Numbered from the stretch's first letter, positions 1 to 5,361 are shown. The stretch is DNA of 5,361 bases from Deltaproteobacteria bacterium (GCA_013696695.1 JACCYD010001372.1:1-5361); one strand, 5' to 3'. Numbers and translations are program-made. Notes: a model not told the origin generated them from the sequence alone.

Positions 1-849
1 TACCCGGACTGCCTCGACCGCAACGCGCCCGCCGAGCTCCACATCACCCGGCTGCTCTCGAAGGTCCGCACGATCGCCGCGTTCGCCTACAAGAAGTCGA
101 TCGGTCAGCCGATCGTCTACCCGAAGAACTCGCTGAAGTACGGCGCGAACTTCCTGCACATGATGTTCGCGGTGCCGAGCGAGGACTACACGGTCAACCC
201 GGTGTTCGAGAAGGCGCTCAACCAGCTGCTCATCCTCCACGCCGATCACGAGCAGAACTGCTCGACGTCGACGGTGCGCATGGTCGGCAGCTCGGGCGCC
301 AACGTCTACGCCGCGATCGCGTCCGGCATCCTGGCGCTCTGGGGCCCGCTCCACGGCGGCGCGAACCAGGCCGTCATCGAGATGCTCGAAGAGATCAAGG
401 CGATGGGCGGCGACTACAAGCGCTTCGTCGACGACGTCAAGAACAAGCGCGACAACCGCCGCCTGATGGGCTTCGGTCACCGCGTGTACAAGAACTACGA
501 CCCGCGCGCGAAGATCCTCAAGAAGATGTGCGACGAGGTGCTCGCGCAGCTCGGCATCAAGGATCCGCTGCTCGAGGTCGCGAAGGGCCTCGAGGAGATC
601 GCGCTCAAGGACGACTACTTCATCTCGAAGAAGCTCTACCCGAACGTCGATTTCTACAGCGGCATCATCTACCGCGCGATGGGCATCCCGACCGACATGT
701 TCACGGTGATGTTCGCGCTCGGTCGCCTGCCCGGCTGGATCGCCCACTGGAAGGAGATGGTCGAGGACAAGGACACCAAGATCGGTCGTCCTCGCCAGAT
801 CTACACCGGCGAGAAGCAGCGCAAATACGTTCCGATGGAACAGCGCTAG
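1..849 (+). CDS. gltA: Citrate synthase, 3' part (5' end outside window)
   Basis: Citrate synthase condenses acetyl-CoA with oxaloacetate to citrate at the entry of the TCA cycle, in the cytoplasm. The frame is open from base 1, so 282 C-terminal residues are visible of the roughly 430 usual for GltA; the first in-frame ATG (160) is internal and is not the start. All three catalytic residues are present: His in GPLHGG (bases 352-354), His in GFGHRVYKNYDPRA (478-480) and Asp in NVDFYSG (649-651). These match E. coli His264, His305 and Asp362. The HADHEQNCSTSTVR signature begins at about base 238. The C-terminal GWIAHWKE and RPRQIYTG motifs are intact, and the gene ends in TAG at 847-849. There is no sign of a frameshift or degradation. 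A 2-methylcitrate synthase paralogue is possible, but the motifs read as ordinary GltA-type. Confidence 0.96.
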   Translation, partial: YPDCLDRNAPAELHITRLLSKVRTIAAFAYKKSIGQPIVYPKNSLKYGANFLHMMFAVPSEDYTVNPVFEKALNQLLILHADHEQNCSTSTVRMVGSSGANVYAAIASGILALWGPLHGGANQAVIEMLEEIKAMGGDYKRFVDDVKNKRDNRRLMGFGHRVYKNYDPRAKILKKMCDEVLAQLGIKDPLLEVAKGLEEIALKDDYFISKKLYPNVDFYSGIIYRAMGIPTDMFTVMFALGRLPGWIAHWKEMVEDKDTKIGRPRQIYTGEKQRKYVPMEQR

Positions 850-862
850 CTCACGCCGCGCA

Positions 863-886
863 CGCCCTTCGGGGCGGTTTCTATTT
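863..886 (+). terminator. Rho-independent terminator of gltA
   Basis: A perfect 5-bp GC stem (CGCCC at 863-867, GGGCG at 872-876) closes a TTCG tetraloop and is followed by the T-rich run GTTTCTATTT (877-886). It starts 13 bp after the gltA stop. The tail overlaps the stop codon of the convergent CAP-domain gene (881-883). The opposite strand has no T-run after the stem, so it looks one-directional. The stem is short, and the T-tract is interrupted. Confidence 0.55.
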
Positions 887-1687
887 ACAGCTACCTTTGG
901 GCTTCACGTTCGTCGCGTAGCCGCGATCGACGTTGCCCGCCGGGTCGTAGTTGCAGACCCAGACGTCCATCCCGCGGCACGTCGTGACACCGCAGCCGAT
1001 CTGTGTCGTGCCACGCCACACCACCTGCGTGAAGTGACCGGTGTCCATCGAGAAGCCACCGCGGTTGAAGTCGTAGAGCTTGACCTCGTCGTACCACATC
1101 GCCGAAACGGCCTTGCCGTCGAGCGTGCCCGAGGTCCCGGCCGCGAGGTTCTCGCCCCACTGACTGCCGCTGTGGCCGAACTTGCAGCCCTGATCCTTCA
1201 GCGAGTTTGCCCACGCCTGCGCGACCTGCTGGAGCTTCGGCGACCACGTCAGTGGCGCGGCGCAGTGATCGCCGCGATAGCGGTTGTGCGAATCGAGGAT
1301 CGCCTGGGCATCGGCAGGAAGCCCACCGGTCGGGCGCGGCTCCGGCTTCGGCTCGGGACGCGGCTCGGGCCGAGGCTCCGGACGCGGCTCGGGCCGAGGT
1401 GCCGGGCGTGGCTGCTCTCCGCGCGTCGCCCACGGATCGGGCTGCGGCTGAGGTGGTGGCGGCGTCGGCTCGGCTTGCCCGCCGTACGGATCGCTGGGTC
1501 CGGCGGGCTGGCGAGCGGGATCGGCGGGAGCCGTCCACTCGCCACCCTGCGCGCCGGGAGGCCCCGATTGCTGCTGGCCGGTGGGTTGCGGTGGCGGCGG
1601 CTGCGGCTGGCCCTGCGACGGGCCGTAGATCGGGCCGCAGGCCGCGAACACGAGGGCGATGAGCGCGCTGCTGTTCATGGGGGACAT
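881..1687 (-). CDS. Putative lipoprotein with Pro-rich stalk and C-terminal CAP/SCP domain
   Basis: A 268-residue predicted exported protein. A short hydrophobic N-terminus (residues 8-16, ALIALVFAA) ends at Cys17, giving the lipobox-like FAAC, so it is probably a lipoprotein; Phe at -3 is unusual and the n-region lacks Lys/Arg. Residues 24-122 are a Pro/Gln/Gly-rich linker that ends in six RPxP/KPEP units (94-117). Residues 127-255 are a CAP domain (SCP/PR-1/Tpx-1 superfamily) with HNRYR (134-138), GENL (178-181), GHFTQVVW (217-224) and CNYDPAGN (245-252). The cation-binding tetrad of the family appears complete as His172, Glu179, Glu201 and His218. Four Cys in the domain (168, 232, 237, 245), plus Cys142 and Cys267, could form disulfides. 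Bacterial CAP proteins have varied, mostly unproven roles, so substrate and function are unknown. The ATG at 1687 is chosen because GAGAAG lies just upstream; the ATG at 1678 is the alternative. The open frame continues upstream to 2098 antisense to apaG, but that part looks non-coding. Confidence 0.9.
   Translation of the reverse strand: MSPMNSSALIALVFAACGPIYGPSQGQPQPPPPQPTGQQQSGPPGAQGGEWTAPADPARQPAGPSDPYGGQAEPTPPPPQPQPDPWATRGEQPRPAPRPEPRPEPRPEPRPEPKPEPRPTGGLPADAQAILDSHNRYRGDHCAAPLTWSPKLQQVAQAWANSLKDQGCKFGHSGSQWGENLAAGTSGTLDGKAVSAMWYDEVKLYDFNRGGFSMDTGHFTQVVWRGTTQIGCGVTTCRGMDVWVCNYDPAGNVDRGYATNVKPKGSCK
1331..1408 (-). repeat. Tandem repeat coding the (RPEP)n stalk
   Basis: Twelve-base units encode six successive R/K-P-x-P tetrapeptides (residues 94-117), followed by a final Arg-Pro, in the CAP-domain protein. 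Inside it, 1356-1379 and 1380-1403 are adjacent 24-bp copies differing at two positions, suggesting recent in-frame duplication. Such repeats commonly change length between strains. The encoded segment would be an extended, positively and negatively charged spacer holding the CAP domain off the membrane. Confidence 0.8.
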
Positions 1688-1780
1688 GAGCTTCTCGGGC
1701 GGACCACGCCATATGATGACACGGCATCGTCGGTAAGCGGATGGCTTGAAAGTTCTACAACAAGGGTCCAAATTCACGCC
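1688..1780. promoter_or_regulatory. Divergent intergenic region between CAP lipoprotein gene and apaG
   Basis: About 93 bp separate the two divergent starts, so both promoters should lie here. The stretch 1741-1775 is clearly more AT-rich than its surroundings. On the plus strand TTGAAA (1746-1751) is a good -35 match, but the hexamer 17 bp downstream (CAAATT, 1769-1774) is a poor -10. I could not identify a convincing promoter for the minus-strand gene. Confidence 0.35.
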
Positions 1781-2200
1781 GTGCGAGCGATCGTTGCAGA
1801 GACGACATCTTCGTCGGTGACCGAGGGCATCCGCGTCGGTGTCCAATCCCAGTATTTGCCCGATCAGTCGGAGCCCACCAGCGATCGCTACGTGTTCGCG
1901 TACACGATCACGATCTCCAACGAGAGCGGGCGCACGGCGCAGCTCCGCACGCGCCACTGGATCATCACCGACGCCCGTGGCTCGGTCGAAGAAGTGCGCG
2001 GCGATGGCGTGGTCGGCGAGCAGCCGCGGTTGTCCCCCGGTCAGAGCTTCCAGTACACGTCCGGCTGCGTGCTCACCACGCCGGTCGGCACGATGCACGG
2101 CACCTACCGGATGTGGTGTGACGACGGCAGCAGCTTCGACGCAGTGATCGCGCCGTTCTCGTTGGCTTCGGGTACGACGGCTCGCGACGAAGCCAACTAA
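1781..2200 (+). CDS. apaG: ApaG protein (DUF525 family)
   Basis: A small cytoplasmic protein of 139 residues from this GTG start. It matches E. coli ApaG across almost its whole length: RYVFAYTITISN (36-47), RHWIITD (58-64), GDGVVGEQP (74-82, the GxGxxG motif typical of the family), QYTSG (91-95) and PVGTMHGTY (101-109). The fold known for the family is a fibronectin-III-like beta sandwich. E. coli apaG is linked to apaH and to cobalt/magnesium resistance phenotypes, but its biochemical role is not settled. Here it stands alone, without apaH or ksgA beside it. The start is uncertain: GTG at 1781 gives 12 extra residues; GTG at 1817 gives 127 residues, close to the 125 of E. coli. Neither has a well-placed Shine-Dalgarno sequence (AAGGG at 1762-1766 is 14 nt from the first). 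The reading frame upstream of 1781 is open, but it has no usable nearby start and is antisense to the CAP gene. Confidence 0.93.
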   Translation: MRAIVAETTSSSVTEGIRVGVQSQYLPDQSEPTSDRYVFAYTITISNESGRTAQLRTRHWIITDARGSVEEVRGDGVVGEQPRLSPGQSFQYTSGCVLTTPVGTMHGTYRMWCDDGSSFDAVIAPFSLASGTTARDEAN

Positions 2201-2204
2201 TCCA

Positions 2205-2230
2205 ACCGGTTAGAGCGCGATCGCTCCGGT
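2205..2230 (+). terminator. Possible hairpin after apaG
   Basis: Just downstream of the apaG stop, GAGCG (2213-2217) pairs with CGCTC (2222-2226) around a CGAT loop. An outer ACCG/CGGT stem (2205-2208 with 2227-2230) can extend it past a 4-nt bulge. No T-run follows, so intrinsic termination is doubtful; the dyad could instead be a protein site or chance. Confidence 0.25.
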
Positions 2231-2257
2231 AGGAGATGTCGGCCAAACAAAACCCAA

Positions 2258-2273
2258 AGCCTTGGTCTAGGCT
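2258..2273. promoter_or_regulatory. Short inverted repeat upstream of the ECF sigma gene
   Basis: AGCCT (2258-2262) and AGGCT (2269-2273) form a perfect 5-bp dyad with a 6-bp spacer, about 33 bp before the chosen sigma-factor start, in the intergenic region 2201-2305. It is placed where an operator or promoter element would be expected. A dyad this short can occur by chance, and no clear -35/-10 pair was found in the region. Confidence 0.18.
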
Positions 2274-2305
2274 ATGCGTCTAACGCTTTGTCCGTGAGCA
2301 CCACC

Positions 2306-2971
2306 ATGACCCACGCCGAGCGGGAAGCGGCGACCGCCACCGCGCTCGTCGCCGCTGCGAAGGCGGGCGATCAGCGCGCGTTCGAAGCGCTGGTCACCAG
2401 GTATCGCAAGCGCATCTTCGCACTCGCGCTTCACATCACCGGCTCCTCGAGCGAAGCGGACGACATCACGCAAGAGGTCTTCCTCAAGGCGTATCGCGCG
2501 CTCGGCGACTTCGAAGGTCGCAGCCAGTTCTTCACGTGGGTGTACCGGATGACGGTCAACCGCTCGCTCAACGCGCGTCGCGATCGCGCGCGCCGTGGCG
2601 AGGACACGCTCGACGATCCTCGTATCGAGCTCGCCGTCGCGGTCGATGCGCGCAGCAATCCGAATCGCGCTGCCGAGCTTCGCCAGACCTACGTGCGCCT
2701 GCTGCGCGCACTCGATTCGTTGCCGGTCGACATGCGTACCACGGTGATCCTCGTGTCGCTGCAGGGCCTATCGCACGGTGAAGTCGCGATCGTCCAGAAC
2801 GTCAGTGACGGCACCATCGCGTGGCGCATGCACGAAGCGCGGCGCCGCCTCCACGATGCGATGGCGCCCGAGAAGATCCAGCGCAAGCGCGGAGACCTGT
2901 CCGCGGATCTCACGCGCCTGCTCGGCGAGCACGGCCTGTTCGTGCCCGTGATGCCCAAGGGCCGCGCGTAG
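2306..2971 (+). CDS. ECF-family RNA polymerase sigma factor (sigma-70 family)
   Basis: A 221-residue alternative sigma factor that directs RNA polymerase to a dedicated promoter set. Region 2 spans about residues 26-92: FEALVTRYRKRIFALAL, then EADDITQEVFLKAYRAL (core binding) and FFTWVYRMTVNRSLNARR (-10 recognition and melting). Region 4 spans about 133-183, with LDSLPVDMRTTVIL and a helix-turn-helix around LSHGEVAIVQNVSDGTIAWR for -35 recognition. There is no region 1.1 or region 3, as expected for the ECF group. After region 4 a tail of about 38 residues (184-221) is of unknown role. The ATG at 2306 is preferred because GTGAG (2294-2298) sits 7 nt upstream; GTG 2294 and TTG 2288 are in-frame alternatives. 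No anti-sigma factor gene is adjacent: the upstream neighbour is apaG and the downstream one is an exported DUF2330 protein 131 bp away. Subgroup and regulon cannot be told from the sequence alone. Confidence 0.95.
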   Translation: MTHAEREAATATALVAAAKAGDQRAFEALVTRYRKRIFALALHITGSSSEADDITQEVFLKAYRALGDFEGRSQFFTWVYRMTVNRSLNARRDRARRGEDTLDDPRIELAVAVDARSNPNRAAELRQTYVRLLRALDSLPVDMRTTVILVSLQGLSHGEVAIVQNVSDGTIAWRMHEARRRLHDAMAPEKIQRKRGDLSADLTRLLGEHGLFVPVMPKGRA

Positions 2972-3042
2972 CGACTCCGCTCTTCGATCATTTCTTTGGT
3001 CGACACGGAATAATTTCAGATCGGGTTTCGCCAGCAGGCGTT

Positions 3043-3065
3043 GAACCCGGAAGCGTCGGCTCGTC
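3043..3065 (+). promoter_or_regulatory. Weak ECF-type promoter candidate upstream of the DUF2330 gene
   Basis: In the 131-bp gap between the sigma gene and the DUF2330 gene, GAAC (3043-3046) is followed 15 bp later by CGTC (3062-3065). This resembles the AAC ... CGT pattern of many ECF promoters. The spacing is slightly short and such motifs are common in GC-rich DNA. An AT-rich pocket at about 2987-3018 (with GAATAATTT) in the same gap is an alternative promoter location. Confidence 0.2.
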
Positions 3066-3090
3066 GCAGGCATGTGCGAGCTGCGTGTCG

Positions 3091-3096
3091 AAAGGA
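3091..3096 (+). promoter_or_regulatory. Ribosome binding site of the DUF2330 gene
   Basis: AAAGGA lies 6 nt before the ATG at 3103. This spacing favours ATG 3103 over the in-frame GTG at 3100 and over the long upstream extension of the open frame that overlaps the sigma factor gene. Confidence 0.7.
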
Positions 3097-3102
3097 CGTG
3101 TG

Positions 3103-4962
3103 ATGAGGACAGTGATCGCCGCCAGCACCATGCTGGCGCTGTTGATGCCCGTGACGAAGGCGCAGGCCTTCTGCGGGTTCTATGTGTCGGGCTCGAACAA
3201 GAAGATGTTCAACGACGCCACACAGGTGGTGTTGATGCGCTCGGGAACGCGCACCGTGTTGTCGATGCAGAACGACTATCGCGGTCCCCTCGAAGACTTC
3301 GCGATGGTGATTCCGGTGCCGGTCGTGCTCAAGCCGACCGACGTCAAGGTTCTGCCGAAGAGTGTGTTCGAGCGCATCGACTCGCTGAGCTCGCCGCGCC
3401 TGGTCGAGTACTGGGAACAGGATCCCTGCCCGCCTCCCGCGCCACCACCGCGCCCGATGGATCGCAGGTACTCGCGAAATATGCCGGTGCCATCCCGCGC
3501 GCCGATGACCGACTCGCTCGGCGCCTCGGAGGGCCGCGGCCGCGATAGCGAAACGACGAGTCGGGCGCCCCAGCGTCCGGCGGTCCCACCGAAGCTCGCG
3601 AGCTTCTCGGTCGACCCGCAGACCGTGACCGCCGGCGTCGCGACCAGCCTGACCTGGAGCTACAGCTTCGCGAACGAGCCGTGGCCGGCGCCGACCTGCA
3701 CCGTCGATCACGGTGTCGGCACCGTGTGGCCGGGGGCGTCGAAGCCGCTGATGCTCGAAGCGAGCTCGAACCTCAAGCTGACTTGCGCGAACTCCGCCGG
3801 CAGAGACAGCAAGGAAACGCGCGTCAACGTCGTCAAGATCGAGGCGAAGTTCGACGTCGCCGAGTACCAGATCCTGATCCTGTCGGCGGCCGAGGCCACC
3901 GGGCTCGATCAGTGGCTCAAGCTCAACAACTTCAAGATTCCGGAAGGCGCCGAGCCGCTGCTCCGGCCGTACGTCGAGGCCGGATCGAAGTTCTTCGTCG
4001 CGAGGGTCAACCCGCAGAAGGTCGCGATGGTCGACGGCCGCGTCGCGCTTTCGCCGCTGCGCTTCCACTACGACAGCGAGGAGTTCTCGCTGCCGATCCG
4101 GCTCGGCATGGCAAACTCGTCGGGGAAGCAGGATCTGATCGTCAACATCATCTCGCCCGACAAGCGGTACGAGGTTGCGAACTACAAGAACGTCATGATC
4201 CCGACGAACTTCGACGTCAAGTTGCAGGTCAAGGAGCGGTTCGCGGAGTTCTATGCGGCGCTGTTCGACAAGACGCTCGAGAAGAATCCCGGCGCCGTGG
4301 TCACCGAATACGCGTGGACCGCGCAACCGACGCCGCCCGGTCAGCAGTGGGGCATCGTCAATGGCCAGAAGTGCGATCCGTGCCCCGACGTCATCCCCGA
4401 GGACAAGGACATGGTCCTGCTCGGCGGCGACGTCATCGGCGGCCCGGTCAATCAGGGTGGCTTCGTGCTGACGCGGCTGCACGCGCGCTACGGCAAGACC
4501 GATATGAAGGACGACCTGCGATTCCGCGAGGCCAAGCCGATCACCGGTGGTCGCGAGGTGTGGGACGCCAAGGGCATCGAGTACGGCGCGAAGCCGGGCG
4601 CCGCGAACTACTTCCAGGCGCGCTACGCGATCCGCTACTGGTGGAACGGCCCGATGAGCTGCCCGAACCCGAAGCGGGGCGTCTGGGGCGGTCCGCCGAA
4701 CGGTGCCCGCAATCAGGTCATCGCCGCGGGCAAGACCGCGTTCGCGCCGCGCGGCAAGTTCCAGCTCGCCGGTGCGATCAAGCGCGACCTGTGGGAGATC
4801 GGCTTCAAGAAGTTCACGCCGCCACAGCAGAAGCCGGCACCAGTAGCCCCGACGACGCAGACGCCGGCCACGAAGAAGACGATGTGGTTCGGCGCCGGTG
4901 CGCTCGGTGGCTTGATGTTGATCGGCCTGCGCACCCTGATCGCGCGCCGCCGTCGCACCTAG
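3103..4962 (+). CDS. Exported DUF2330-family protein with inserted Ig-like domain and C-terminal membrane anchor
   Basis: A 619-residue protein of unknown function. Residues 1-22 form a signal peptide (Arg2, hydrophobic core, AQA before Phe23). The N-terminal half of the DUF2330 domain follows at 23-109, with AFCGFYVSG, TRTVLSMQNDYRGP, FAMVIPVPV and RLVEYWEQDPC. Residues 110-162 are a Pro/Arg/Ser-rich linker. Residues 163-245 look like a bacterial Ig-like domain (SFSVDPQTVTAGVATSLTWS, Cys199 and Cys228, NSAG turn). The second DUF2330 half runs from about 246 to 572 (EYQILILSA, GAEPLLRPYV, KFFVARVNP, KCDPCP at 423-428). A Pro/Thr/Gln-rich stretch (573-590) leads to a transmembrane helix (about 594-613) with a final RRRR tail. 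It should therefore face outside the cytoplasmic membrane, tethered by its C-terminus. The same-strand sigma factor gene lies 131 bp upstream. Family membership is confident from memory of the conserved motifs; the Ig-like call is from pattern only. Confidence 0.9.
   Translation: MRTVIAASTMLALLMPVTKAQAFCGFYVSGSNKKMFNDATQVVLMRSGTRTVLSMQNDYRGPLEDFAMVIPVPVVLKPTDVKVLPKSVFERIDSLSSPRLVEYWEQDPCPPPAPPPRPMDRRYSRNMPVPSRAPMTDSLGASEGRGRDSETTSRAPQRPAVPPKLASFSVDPQTVTAGVATSLTWSYSFANEPWPAPTCTVDHGVGTVWPGASKPLMLEASSNLKLTCANSAGRDSKETRVNVVKIEAKFDVAEYQILILSAAEATGLDQWLKLNNFKIPEGAEPLLRPYVEAGSKFFVARVNPQKVAMVDGRVALSPLRFHYDSEEFSLPIRLGMANSSGKQDLIVNIISPDKRYEVANYKNVMIPTNFDVKLQVKERFAEFYAALFDKTLEKNPGAVVTEYAWTAQPTPPGQQWGIVNGQKCDPCPDVIPEDKDMVLLGGDVIGGPVNQGGFVLTRLHARYGKTDMKDDLRFREAKPITGGREVWDAKGIEYGAKPGAANYFQARYAIRYWWNGPMSCPNPKRGVWGGPPNGARNQVIAAGKTAFAPRGKFQLAGAIKRDLWEIGFKKFTPPQQKPAPVAPTTQTPATKKTMWFGAGALGGLMLIGLRTLIARRRRT
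3589..3837 (+). other. Ig-like domain insert within the DUF2330 protein
   Basis: Protein residues 163-245. The segment shows alternating strand-like hydrophobic positions: a start of the type 'F-x-V-x-P-x-x-V-x-x-G', a TSLTWSYS strand, Cys199 and Cys228 placed to form an intradomain disulfide, LKLTCANSAG and a closing ETRVNVVKI strand. This matches the bacterial Ig-like/PKD-like pattern found in exported proteins. It is bounded on the N-side by a disordered Pro-rich linker. Confidence 0.6.
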
Positions 4963-5034
4963 TCGACGCGAGCTGGACTCGAGAGCGAGCCCACCGCGTC
5001 AGCCCACATCATGACCTGGTCGGTTGTCGTCGCG

Positions 5035-5361
5035 TCATTCCGTCGCCACGGCACCGATGGTGTGCTCGGGGCTGATCTCCGCGTCGGCCAGTGCCGGTGC
5101 CGTGTTCGCGCGGACATTGATCCGGACCCGGCCCGCCGCACCACCGCCACCTCCGCTCGACTCGAGCGCGGCCGCGGTCGGGACGCCGCCGTTGGTTGGA
5201 GCGACCGCGAGCGCACCACCGTTGCCGCCGGCGCCGGTCACGATCGGGTTGACGATGACGCCGGCACCGCCCGGCGCGGGACTGGTGGAGCGCGGGCCGT
5301 CGCCGCCGCGGTTGCCGTCGACGCCCGGTGTGCCGTTGAGGCCGTGGGCGCCGCCGCTGCC
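5035..5361 (-). CDS. Gly-rich exported-type protein, C-terminal part (5' end outside window)
   Basis: The frame is open from the right edge (5361) to TGA at 5035-5037, giving 108 C-terminal residues. About a third of the residues are Gly, including NGTPGVDGNRGGDG near the edge, TGAGGNGG, and SSGGGGGAAGRVRINVRAN, then a short non-Gly tail ending EISPEHTIGAVATE. The 'GGGGGxxGRVRIN' C-terminal element followed by a short strand-like tail is like that of large Gly-rich secreted or surface proteins annotated in myxobacteria; I infer that class from memory, not from a search. An internal GTG at 5241 is in frame but is probably not the start. The gene converges on the DUF2330 gene with a 72-bp gap in which I see no convincing terminator. 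Confidence 0.7.
   Translation of the reverse strand, partial: GSGGAHGLNGTPGVDGNRGGDGPRSTSPAPGGAGVIVNPIVTGAGGNGGALAVAPTNGGVPTAAALESSGGGGGAAGRVRINVRANTAPALADAEISPEHTIGAVATE

Noticed and set aside
1331..1408. Regular repeats considered as a CRISPR-like array
   Set aside because: The units are 12/24 bp with no unique spacers, and they encode an in-frame Pro-rich repeat.
1034..1780. Long upstream extension of the apaG frame
   Set aside because: It is Arg/Leu-rich shadow sequence antisense to the CAP gene; ApaG homology begins only near 1820.
1688..2098. N-terminal extension of the CAP-domain frame, antisense to apaG
   Set aside because: It would add 137 residues without motifs in front of a good lipoprotein signal, entirely opposite a confident gene.
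2821..3102. Upstream extension of the DUF2330 frame overlapping the sigma factor gene
   Set aside because: It lacks motifs and would bury the signal peptide; AAAGGA 6 nt before ATG 3103 fixes the start.
3016..4482. 488-codon open frame on the minus strand antisense to the DUF2330 gene
   Set aside because: Its translation is Arg/Asp/His/Leu-rich without recognisable domains, as expected from the complement of GC-ending codons; the plus strand has clear family motifs and a signal peptide.
4968..4990. Possible bidirectional terminator between the DUF2330 and Gly-rich genes (CTCG/CGAG dyad)
   Set aside because: The stem is only 4 bp, and no T-run follows on either strand.
3681..5075. 464-codon plus-strand frame overlapping the DUF2330 gene
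   Set aside because: An Arg/Gly/Ala-rich shifted-frame shadow with no motif; it also runs through the DUF2330 stop and into the convergent gene.

Overview
The window is GC-rich DNA (GC-ending codons throughout) from what is most likely a member of the Myxococcota or a related deltaproteobacterial lineage. The reasons are the pairing of a DUF2330-type exported protein with an ECF sigma factor, a Pro-rich lipoprotein with a CAP domain, and the C-terminus of a Gly-rich 'GGGGxxGRVRIN' exported protein. The taxonomic placement is inference; no rRNA or other strict marker is present.

Layout, left to right. (1) 1-849, plus strand: the 3' two-thirds of a citrate synthase gene (gltA), cut by the left edge, ending in a UUCG-loop hairpin with a T-rich tail. 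(2) 881-1687, minus strand: a 268-residue putative lipoprotein with a Pro-rich (RPEP)n stalk and a C-terminal CAP/SCP domain, convergent with gltA. (3) About 93 bp of divergent intergenic DNA, then 1781-2200, plus strand: apaG (DUF525). (4) 2306-2971, plus strand: an ECF-family RNA polymerase sigma factor with no anti-sigma factor beside it. (5) 3103-4962, plus strand: a 619-residue exported DUF2330 protein with an Ig-like domain inserted in the middle of the family domain and a C-terminal membrane anchor. (6) 5035 to the right edge, minus strand: the C-terminus of a Gly-rich protein, convergent with the DUF2330 gene.

Functionally the left end is core metabolism (TCA cycle entry) and apaG is a widespread conserved gene. 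The remaining genes (CAP lipoprotein, DUF2330 protein, Gly-rich protein) are predicted cell-envelope or exported proteins. The sigma factor lies 131 bp upstream of the DUF2330 gene on the same strand and could control it, but this rests on proximity and a weak promoter-like match. I see no tRNA, rRNA, CRISPR array, transposon or integrase. Nothing here is clearly a new system. The most distinctive item is the domain insertion in the DUF2330 protein.
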